From Phycisphaerales bacterium (GTDB lineage Bacteria; Planctomycetota; Phycisphaerae; Sedimentisphaerales; Anaerohalosphaeraceae): DNA of 8,410 nucleotides. Of this stretch, positions 1 to 4,890 are shown piece by piece (positions within the stretch are counted from its first letter, which is position 1; each line of letters opens with the position of its first letter). The notes under the pieces were generated by a model. It had not been told where the DNA came from. It saw only the letters and a list, made by a program, of their open reading frames with translations, and ran no database searches. The DNA lies in assembly GCA_003152975.1 (NCBI GenBank), contig PMBP01000386.1, positions 1-8,410 of the forward strand, written 5' to 3'. The position numbers and the translations under genes are program-made.

Positions 1-127
1 CAATATCCGAATCTGCTCGCTGCTCACCGCGGACAAAGGATCCAAAGAATCCGATTTCGCGAACCCCGAAGTTCCGGATCGTCTGCCGATTGCCTAAAAC
101 CGTATTGCGGATGTCTGCCAAGGTCAT
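1..127 (-). CDS. MNT-type nucleotidyltransferase domain protein, 5' part only
   Basis: The first 42 codons of a minus-strand gene lie at the left edge; the rest is outside the window. The reading is open from the ATG at 127-125 to base 1. Residues 21-42 carry the minimal nucleotidyltransferase signature: GSFVRG at 29-34, then SDI at 40-42, where the family has G-S-x-x-R-G and S-D-x-D, with the Asp pair binding the catalytic metal. Proteins of this kind are often antitoxins that nucleotidylate a HEPN toxin (MntA/HepT, type VII), or are solitary. The partner, if any, would lie beyond base 1. The ATG sits 12 bases after the stop of the thioredoxin-reductase-like gene on the same strand, so the two are probably cotranscribed. 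The upstream GGA is only a weak ribosome site. The family call is fairly sure; the toxin-antitoxin role is inference. Confidence 0.72.
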   Translation of the reverse strand, partial: MTLADIRNTVLGNRQTIRNFGVREIGFFGSFVRGEQRADSDI

Positions 128-139
128 GATCAATCCAAT

Positions 140-1135
140 CTATCTGCCATTTGGCCGAAGTTCCTCCGCCGGGGCCGTCATCCACCAACTCGGATCGCGG
201 AAGTATTGCTTCATCCACATCACCGCGTTGACGCCGTCGGCCACGGCCGTGACCAATTGCATCGCCGCGCCGATCCGGCAGTCGCCGGCCGCGAACACCC
301 CCGGTACGCCCGTACGCAGGTACATCCCGTCGCAGCGGATGAAGCCCTGTTCCGACAGCTCCACAAATCCCTGGAGGAATCCCGTATTGGGAACCATCCC
401 GACGAAAATGAAAATGCCGTCGCAGTCGATCGTCTCCGCCCGGCCGGTCTTGACATTGGCAACCACGACCCGCTGGACCTTGCCGGTCCCCTCGATCGCC
501 GAAACGGCGCTGTCGAGCTTGAGCTTGAGGTTGGAACCCGGCTGGTTGACCTTGGCCATGAGTTCCTCAACGAGCACCTTGGTGGCGCGAAACTCCTGCC
601 GCCGATGAACCATCACCACTTCGGCCGCGAACTTGGCCAGATGCAGCGTGTCCTCCACCGCCGTGTTGCCCCCCCCGACGGCCACGACCTTCTTGCCCTT
701 GAAGAATGGCGCGTCGCAGGTCCCGCAATAGCTCACGCCCGCCCCCGCCTGGCGAAACTCCTGTTCGCCCGGCACATTCAAATGCCGATACGAGCTGCCC
801 GGCGAAAGGATTACCGCCCGCGCCGTGTAGGCGCCGCTGTCGGTGGTCACCTCGATTCGCCCGTCGGTCAGCCGCCGAAGCGAAATCACTTCCGTTCCAG
901 TCTTTAATTCGGCGCCGAACGCCGCAACCTGAGCCATCATCTTTTCGATCAGATCCGGCCCGCCGATAGTCTCGAAGCCCGGATAGTTTTCGATCCGGTC
1001 GGTGGTGTTGATCTGTCCGCCGGGAAAAAACTTCTCCAGCAGCAGCGTCGAAAACCGGTCGCGGGCCGCATACAGACCGGCCCCCAGACCCGCCGGTCCG
1101 GCCCCCACGATAATGCAATCATACTGACCGCCCAT
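140..1135 (-). CDS. trxB: Thioredoxin-disulfide reductase-like flavoprotein
   Basis: A 331-residue cytoplasmic FAD/NAD(P)H pyridine nucleotide-disulfide oxidoreductase, of normal size for low-molecular-weight thioredoxin reductases, which pass electrons from NADPH to thioredoxin. Visible motifs in order are the FAD dinucleotide motif GAGPAG (11-16), PGGQ (38-41), the redox-active CGTC (137-140), the NADPH-binding GGGNTAVE (154-161) followed by HRR (177-179), and the C-terminal FAD motif GDCR (284-287). The active site is CGTC rather than the usual CATC, and GDCR has a Cys where Val is common. The Arg before the FAD-contacting Gln of the enterobacterial enzyme is Met here (MQ, 292-293). A GAAAGGG site lies 7 bases before the ATG. 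It is second in a leftward operon behind a membrane-anchored protein. No thioredoxin gene is visible, so another disulfide substrate is possible. Confidence 0.9.
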   Translation of the reverse strand: MGGQYDCIIVGAGPAGLGAGLYAARDRFSTLLLEKFFPGGQINTTDRIENYPGFETIGGPDLIEKMMAQVAAFGAELKTGTEVISLRRLTDGRIEVTTDSGAYTARAVILSPGSSYRHLNVPGEQEFRQAGAGVSYCGTCDAPFFKGKKVVAVGGGNTAVEDTLHLAKFAAEVVMVHRRQEFRATKVLVEELMAKVNQPGSNLKLKLDSAVSAIEGTGKVQRVVVANVKTGRAETIDCDGIFIFVGMVPNTGFLQGFVELSEQGFIRCDGMYLRTGVPGVFAAGDCRIGAAMQLVTAVADGVNAVMWMKQYFRDPSWWMTAPAEELRPNGR

Positions 1136-1150
1136 CTGAAATCCCTTTCG

Positions 1151-1810
1151 TCATCCCCCTTGTTCGGCCGCCAACAGTATCTGGCTTGTCCCCGATGATG
1201 ATTCAAATCCTTCCGTCACATTCGGCGCTTCCGGATCCGGCGGCTTGTGTTTGTATCGCAGTCCGTCGGCCACCGTCATAAAGATCCGCTGCGCGAAGTC
1301 CGGGTCGGTCTGACAAAGCACTTCCAACTCGACAACACGATCCTCGCCCGCTTTGCCTGTACCGTAAAACATCGCAAACTGACCCTGCTCGGGCATCGCA
1401 AGTACCCAGTCCATCTGGATGCCCCGCAAACTCCGTTCGCCTACCTTTATGATCTGTGCCTTGCGATAGGCCGCCCGCTGCGTCAACCGTTCTTGAATCG
1501 TCCCGTCCTTCTCCAGGTACGGCCGATATCCGCACCACAACTGGGCCTTATAACTCGGGGCGTCAAATACCGCTTGGATGAAATACCCGTTTTCCCGCGG
1601 GTCGAGGATCCATTCCGGCTTCGACTGCCACCCTGTGCTGACGGGCAGCCGGATCGACAAACCCTCGTCCGGCAGGACCACTGGCCGCGACAACTCGATT
1701 CGGCTGCGGACCAGAATCAGATACTGGGCGATCCCAAGCCCCACCGCGAACAATCCCAGCAGAAACAGCTTGTCCAGCGATTCTCGTATTTTTCCAATCA
1801 CCATCTTCAT
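1151..1810 (-). CDS. Hypothetical membrane-anchored protein, first gene of the trxB operon
   Basis: I do not recognise this 219-residue protein. A short basic N-terminus is followed by one hydrophobic segment at about residues 15-34 (rich in Leu, Gly and Ala, ending before Arg35), which looks like an uncleaved signal anchor. The rest is soluble and probably outside the inner membrane, with mixed beta-like segments and a low-complexity tail rich in Ser, Thr and Gln. Two Cys lie in the soluble part. Two ATGs compete: 1810 and 1804. The G-rich stretch GGGGG is 1 base from the first and 7 from the second, so 1804 is the better initiator. Its stop is 15 bases before the reductase ATG and the gap holds the reductase ribosome site, so the two are very likely cotranscribed. 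The plus-strand ORF across it is rich in His, Arg, Pro and Gln and looks like a shadow. Confidence 0.72.
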   Translation of the reverse strand: MKMVIGKIRESLDKLFLLGLFAVGLGIAQYLILVRSRIELSRPVVLPDEGLSIRLPVSTGWQSKPEWILDPRENGYFIQAVFDAPSYKAQLWCGYRPYLEKDGTIQERLTQRAAYRKAQIIKVGERSLRGIQMDWVLAMPEQGQFAMFYGTGKAGEDRVVELEVLCQTDPDFAQRIFMTVADGLRYKHKPPDPEAPNVTEGFESSSGTSQILLAAEQGG

Positions 1811-2152
1811 ACCCCCATCTTACGCCCCAATTTCCGATCATGCAAGGCCGTTCCAGTGAACATCTTTGGGCCTTTATCAATATTTCGACGCCCCGCCGGA
1901 ATGTTTATCATAGTACGGTAAGTAGGTATAGTATGGTACTGAGAGCGAATAAAAACTACTGATAACTGGAATTGTGAACAAGACGTTAATTTGTTTGTTG
2001 GAAGGCCTTAATTATAGGACGATCAAGCTTGACGACCCTGGAATCCCCCTGAACTTTCTATCTCGGATCTCAAGAATTCCCCCTGTTGTGACGATGAACT
2101 GTGCAGTATAATCAAGCAGCCAAATGAACTGTGGCCAAGGAACGAAAGGACG
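1811..2152. other. Divergent intergenic region, no gene seen
   Basis: This 342-base gap separates the leftward trxB operon from the rightward PilZ gene. Neither strand has a credible ORF. It holds the PilZ promoter candidate near 2086-2112. On the minus strand, a perfect TATAAT at 2016-2011 and a TATGAT at 1912-1907 could serve the left operon, but I find no good -35 box for either. Two similar strings, GAATCCCCCTG at 2041 and GAATTCCCCCTG at 2075, lie 34 bases apart upstream of PilZ. A 10-base palindrome TCAAGCTTGA lies at 2023-2032. An operator role for any of these is not supported beyond their position. Confidence 0.5.
2086..2112 (+). promoter_or_regulatory. Candidate sigma-70 promoter of the PilZ gene
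   Basis: A perfect -10 box TATAAT lies at 2107-2112. The best -35 is TTGTGA at 2086-2091, with a short 15-base spacer. The start of transcription would fall near 2119, about 34 bases before the PilZ ATG. The -10 is strong and the -35 only fair. Confidence 0.5.
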
Positions 2153-2935
2153 ATGTTTAAGGTCCAATCACAACCGCCATCGGTAAAAAATGAACCGCGG
2201 ATCCTGACCAAAGAGGAATTCCGTCGGGTCCTTCTACAGACTTTGGAATCCCATGGCGCCGGGGACATCACCTTTCTATCCAGTGGCCGCTGGTACAAAT
2301 CCCCCGTCCAGTTCGTCTCCGTTACGGCCGATGTCATTCATGTCAAGCCCATTTCAGACAAGCCCGATCGGCCCCTCCCCCTGCAGGTTAACCAGCCGGT
2401 AGGCCTGTCCTTTCAACTGGAATTCCACAAGTATCTCTTCGAGACCGAGGTCGTGGGCTTTGAGACCTCCGGCGGCCAGATCGCGATTTTTGATCTGCCC
2501 GACAAGGCCGAGCAGATGCAGCGGCGTGCCTACGCCCGCATGCCCGTCCCGAAAAATCTCGCCATCAAAGTCTTGTTCTGGCATCGCGGTTACACCGACG
2601 ATTCGCGCGAGGTGCCCATCGACAGCTACTGGCAGGGCAAGCTGATGGACCTGTCCGCGGGCGGCGCGCAAATCAGCATCGAGTTGCACCATAAACCCAA
2701 CTTCCGCATCCGCCAGGTCGTCGGCATGCAGTTTACCCCGATGTATTACCAGCACCCGATCCTGGTCGAGGCCCAGATCATCCACCTGGACGAGGCCGTC
2801 GATACCGGCATCCTCTCGCTGGGCATGGAATTTCTCGGCCTGGAGACCAGCTCCGAAGGCCGCAACACCCTCCACCGCCTCAAGGACATCGTCGAGATCT
2901 ACGAACGCGAAAACGATCGTCTCGCCAACACCTGA
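2153..2935 (+). CDS. PilZ domain c-di-GMP receptor (YcgR-like)
   Basis: A 260-residue cytoplasmic protein with the two-domain layout of YcgR-type c-di-GMP effectors. An N-terminal beta-rich domain covers about residues 35-118, and a PilZ barrel about 122-245. The linker holds the RRxxxR motif as RRAYAR (124-129), and the barrel holds the D-x-S-x-x-G motif as DLSAGG (166-171). Both c-di-GMP-binding motifs are therefore intact. Known family members act as brakes on flagellar motors or tune secretion and polysaccharide synthesis; no such genes are nearby, so the output is unknown. Start: GAAAGGA ends 2 bases before the ATG, which is too close, but AAGGA at 2137-2141 is 11 bases away and may be the working site. 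It has its own promoter candidate. A 147-base gap with no clear terminator separates it from the aldolase-family gene. Confidence 0.9.
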   Translation: MFKVQSQPPSVKNEPRILTKEEFRRVLLQTLESHGAGDITFLSSGRWYKSPVQFVSVTADVIHVKPISDKPDRPLPLQVNQPVGLSFQLEFHKYLFETEVVGFETSGGQIAIFDLPDKAEQMQRRAYARMPVPKNLAIKVLFWHRGYTDDSREVPIDSYWQGKLMDLSAGGAQISIELHHKPNFRIRQVVGMQFTPMYYQHPILVEAQIIHLDEAVDTGILSLGMEFLGLETSSEGRNTLHRLKDIVEIYERENDRLANT

Positions 2936-2981
2936 TTGACTCCGCGGCCGGTTTGTCGTTTCTGTCCCATTCTAATTCCCG

Positions 2982-3011
2982 TTGGATATTCTCTCTGTCC
3001 TGTGGTTTAAT
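2982..3011 (+). promoter_or_regulatory. Candidate extended -10 promoter of the aldolase-family gene
   Basis: An extended -10, TGG then TTTAAT, covers 3003-3011. A weak -35, TTGGAT, lies at 2982-2987 with an 18-base spacer. It sits in the 147-base gap after PilZ and would start transcription about 65 bases before the next ATG. The extended -10 makes up for the poor -35. Confidence 0.4.
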
Positions 3012-3082
3012 GACGCCGGATTTCCGAGTTGTTCGAAACCGGTTCGATGTCCCGATAGAAAAGTGAAAATCGAAAACGAAAG

Positions 3083-3712
3083 ATGGATACGATAGACCCC
3101 AAAACAATCAAGGCATTTGTCGCCGCCTGTCACAAGGTCGCCGAATACGGCCTGATCCGCTGCAGCAGCGGCAATCTTTCCTGGCGGATCGGCAAAAACC
3201 TGGCACTGTTGTCGGCCAGCCGGTCGTGGCTGGGTGAACTCAACGATTCCCAGGTCGCGATTTGCGAGCTGGACTCCGAGAAATGCATCAACGGCAAAAC
3301 GCCCACCGTCGAAACGCGGTTCCACCTGGGCATCCTCAAGCAGCGGCCCGAGATAAATGTCGTGCTGCACTTCCAGAGTCCCTTCGCCACGGCCATCGCC
3401 TGCGGCGACCCGAGCCGATACGATTACAATGTCATCATCGAGATCCCCGTCTATGTCGGCGATCCGGCCGTAATCGACTACTTCATGCCCGGCACCGAAC
3501 CGCTGGCCCAAAAAGTCATCGAAGCGATGCAGGACCATGACATGGCCATCCTCCGCAACCACGGCCAGGTCACCTGCGGAAAAGATTTCAACGACGCCAT
3601 CCAGAAAGCCGTCTTCTTCGAACTGGCCTGCCAGATCCTCCTGTCCGGAGCCAAGCCCAACACCCTTGGCCCCGACGCCCTGCCCCCCCTCCGCGCCGCC
3701 GGTAAGGGCTAA
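3083..3712 (+). CDS. Class II aldolase/adducin family protein, atypical metal site
   Basis: This 209-residue protein has the full length of the soluble class II aldolase/epimerase fold (FucA, RhaD, AraD), which cleaves or epimerises sugar phosphates using zinc. Visible landmarks are SSGNLS (28-33, the GNxS element), Glu77, the HFQ triplet (96-98) and RNHG (158-161). These align in spacing with FucA Glu73, His92-x-His94 and His155. The middle zinc ligand is therefore Gln98 instead of His. The Ser-Ser pair before the Glu, which binds phosphate in FucA, is Thr75-Val76, and the usual TPSG loop reads as SASRS (44-48). The substrate is thus probably not an ordinary sugar phosphate, or the protein may bind without aldol chemistry. 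The ribosome site is weak (GAAAG just before the ATG). Family assignment is firm; activity is unknown. Confidence 0.85.
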   Translation: MDTIDPKTIKAFVAACHKVAEYGLIRCSSGNLSWRIGKNLALLSASRSWLGELNDSQVAICELDSEKCINGKTPTVETRFHLGILKQRPEINVVLHFQSPFATAIACGDPSRYDYNVIIEIPVYVGDPAVIDYFMPGTEPLAQKVIEAMQDHDMAILRNHGQVTCGKDFNDAIQKAVFFELACQILLSGAKPNTLGPDALPPLRAAGKG

Positions 3713-3765
3713 TGCTTTTTCAAAAGCGTCTAAATAATATTCATTTCGCCGAAATAAATGGCCCT

Positions 3766-3800
3766 TAAGTTGTTTCAAATAAACGACTTATGTCTTTTTT
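3766..3800 (+). terminator. Factor-independent terminator candidate after the aldolase-family gene
   Basis: A 10-base stem, TAAGTTGTTT (3766-3775) paired with AAACGACTTA (3781-3790) with one G-U pair, closes a CAAAT loop. It is followed by TGTCTTTTTT (3791-3800). The stem is poor in G and C, which lowers its strength, but the shape, the T-run and the place 54 bases after the stop codon fit. Confidence 0.55.
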
Positions 3801-3831
3801 GTGAAATAATGAAAATATTTTAGAAATTCTC

Positions 3832-3859
3832 TTGCACTTGTATAGATAAGTTATATAAC
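3832..3859 (+). promoter_or_regulatory. Promoter of the AT-rich island, -10 inside a palindrome
   Basis: TTGCAC (3832-3837), a 16-base spacer and TATAAC (3854-3859) form a good sigma-70-type promoter pointing at the small-ORF leader and the 94-aa/HicB-like pair. The -10 lies inside the perfect 12-base palindrome AGTTATATAACT (3849-3860). That is a natural place for a dimeric repressor, such as the C-terminal domain of a HicB-type antitoxin, to block RNA polymerase. The promoter is seen; the operator role is inference. Confidence 0.5.
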
Positions 3860-4160
3860 TGTAATGAAAACAGGTGCAGCAGCCATGTATGATGTGGAAT
3901 CATGATGGTGAGAGCCCCATAAATGGCAAATTCAGAAATGTGGAGGTGACAAATATTATGGATGGCCGCTCGATGTCAGCGAGAAATTACAAAACAAAAA
4001 ACCGATAAACAGAAAACCCAAAACAGATTGACTAAGTAACAAAGAACTCAACCAAACACAACCAAACCAATACACACAAGGGGAATGAGATGAGAAATGT
4101 TAGTATTCAAAAAATGATAGGGGTCGATCGACAGAAGCGACCGAAACTTAGGAGCAAAAC
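3860..4160 (+). other. Long AT-rich leader before the 94-aa gene
   Basis: About 300 bases separate the promoter from the 94-aa gene. In order they hold several 5-13-codon ORFs; a small imperfect hairpin (CCAT/ATGG and ATGA/TCAT arms, 3883-3908); a GGAGGTGA Shine-Dalgarno and a 16-codon ORF (3958-4008); a stretch at 4009-4080 in which about 60 of 72 bases are A or C; and a second small ORF starting at 4090. A GGTCG/CGACC stem candidate lies at 4122-4142, just before the AGGAG site of the 94-aa gene. The layout looks like a regulatory leader or a small RNA locus. I cannot match it to a known riboswitch. Confidence 0.4.
3958..4008 (+). CDS. Possible 16-residue leader peptide
   Basis: An ATG at 3958 opens a 16-codon frame reading MDGRSMSARNYKTKNR before TAA. 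Its support is the ribosome site: GGAGGTGA at 3942-3949 matches the anti-Shine-Dalgarno over 8 bases and sits 8 bases before the ATG, the strongest such site in the window. The peptide is basic and of no known family. It may be a translated leader, a tiny protein or a chance frame behind a ribosome-binding or antisense-pairing element. Confidence 0.3.
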   Translation: MDGRSMSARNYKTKNR

Positions 4161-4221
4161 ATGTCTAAGACGGTTCCCTCAGATGGAAAGTGGCCTTTCG
4201 GAAAGTTCGTGGATCTTTTAG
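4090..4221 (+). CDS. Possible 43-residue small ORF overlapping the 94-aa gene
   Basis: AAGGGG at 4078-4083 lies 6 bases before an ATG at 4090 that opens 43 codons, ending in TAG at 4221. The peptide is basic in its first half and matches nothing I know. Its last 61 bases overlap the 94-aa gene in another frame, so ribosomes finishing this frame would pass over the 94-aa start. It could set the translation level of that gene, but the evidence is only the ribosome site and the open frame. Confidence 0.27.
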   Translation: MRNVSIQKMIGVDRQKRPKLRSKTCLRRFPQMESGLSESSWIF

Positions 4222-4445
4222 GAGCCGATCAGTACTTTTTACAAACGATAATTAATAATCATAGAGTTTTCTGTTACCATCCGGAATATGTTATGCGTAA
4301 CGGAAAAGTTCTGCGATTGGGTCACATCCAAAAGTCCTGTGCTCCCAAAATGCCTTTCACGGTACAAGTTGAAAATGGATACATTGATGAAGAATATGTT
4401 AAACGCTATAAGGAGTTCAGGGACGAACAAAACGGTGGTACTTAA
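4161..4445 (+). CDS. Unrecognised 94-aa protein, candidate toxin partner of the HicB-like protein
   Basis: I do not recognise this small soluble protein. The start is well fixed: AGGAG at 4150-4154 lies 6 bases before the ATG, and an in-frame stop at 4149 bars any upstream extension. It has an aromatic- and charge-rich sequence with two Cys (38, 60), several His, no membrane segment and no signal peptide; the last 20 residues are highly charged and look helical. I do not see the HicA double-stranded-RNA-binding fold, its lysine-rich first helix or its Gly-Ser-His motif. Directly downstream, in another frame and close to or overlapping this stop, is a HicB-like antitoxin, so by the usual order of such modules this could be the toxin. 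Base composition is richer in A and T than the genes on both sides, which suggests transfer. Function is inferred from position only. Confidence 0.6.
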   Translation: MSKTVPSDGKWPFGKFVDLLGADQYFLQTIINNHRVFCYHPEYVMRNGKVLRLGHIQKSCAPKMPFTVQVENGYIDEEYVKRYKEFRDEQNGGT

Positions 4446-4470
4446 ACCCGGTTCGCCGAGTTCTTCGGCT

Positions 4471-4818
4471 ATGATCGAGGCGGAAGAGATTGTCTCCCGG
4501 TACCACATCATAGTGGAACGGCATGAGCGACTTGGTTATTTCGCCACAGCCATCGAAATGCCAGGTACGAATGCGCATGGCCAAACTCCCAATGACTGTT
4601 TCAAAGAAATTCATCAAGCCCTCATCGCGTCTGTAGCAACCCTCATTGATGCCGGCCAGCCGGTTCCCGATGTTTGCGATGCCGCACGAACGATCCAGAT
4701 CAATCTTCGTGTTACTCCTCGAGAAAAAGTCCTTATGACCCACGCCGCAAAACGGCTTGGATTTAGAGGGCTTTCAGATTTCCTCCGTAGAGCCGCTTTA
4801 AAACAACTTCAGGAATAA
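4471..4818 (+). CDS. HicB-like antitoxin
   Basis: A 115-residue protein with the two parts of HicB antitoxins. Residues 11-67 form the degraded RNase H-like domain, recognisable from the pattern Y-x-I-I-x-E...GY...E-x-P-G...A-x-G-x-T...AL...G-x-P-x-P. Residues 75-113 look like a DNA-binding ribbon-helix-helix or similar domain (strand IQINLRV, then the GFRGLSDFLRRAAL helices). HicB proteins neutralise an RNase toxin and repress their own promoter. The start is uncertain: ATG 4471 begins just before the domain but has a weak ribosome site. GTG 4435 has AGGGA 11 bases upstream and overlaps the 94-aa stop. ATGs at 4396, 4375 and 4288 are also in frame and would overlap more deeply. Either way, coupling to the 94-aa gene is likely. 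No hicA gene is seen on either side. Confidence 0.75.
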   Translation: MIEAEEIVSRYHIIVERHERLGYFATAIEMPGTNAHGQTPNDCFKEIHQALIASVATLIDAGQPVPDVCDAARTIQINLRVTPREKVLMTHAAKRLGFRGLSDFLRRAALKQLQE

Positions 4819-4890
4819 TATCCCCGATATCCATTAGCACGATCATCTCGCAATTATCTAAATCCTAACTACTATATCCTATATCCCGTG

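Noticed and set aside
206..907. Plus-strand 233-codon ORF opposite the reductase gene
   Set aside because: The reductase frame has every expected flavoprotein motif, so this is a shadow.
1247..1921. Plus-strand 224-codon ORF opposite the 219-aa gene
   Set aside because: Odd composition and no motif. The minus-strand frame has a membrane anchor and a tight junction with the reductase gene.
1912..1940. Imperfect inverted repeat AGTAC...GTACT in the divergent region
   Set aside because: Only five perfect bases per arm with a long spacer in a repetitive TA/GTA stretch; could be chance.
3714..3727. GCTTTT/AAAAGC hairpin right after the aldolase-family stop
   Set aside because: Two-base loop and no T-run; the better terminator candidate is at 3766-3800.
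4161..4445. Calling the 94-aa gene hicA from its neighbour
   Set aside because: No HicA motif or fold pattern is visible; the name would rest on position alone.
4818..4830. ATATC/GATAT hairpin after the HicB-like stop as a terminator
   Set aside because: Five AT-rich pairs with a three-base loop and no T-run. No convincing terminator is seen between the convergent genes at 4819-4890.
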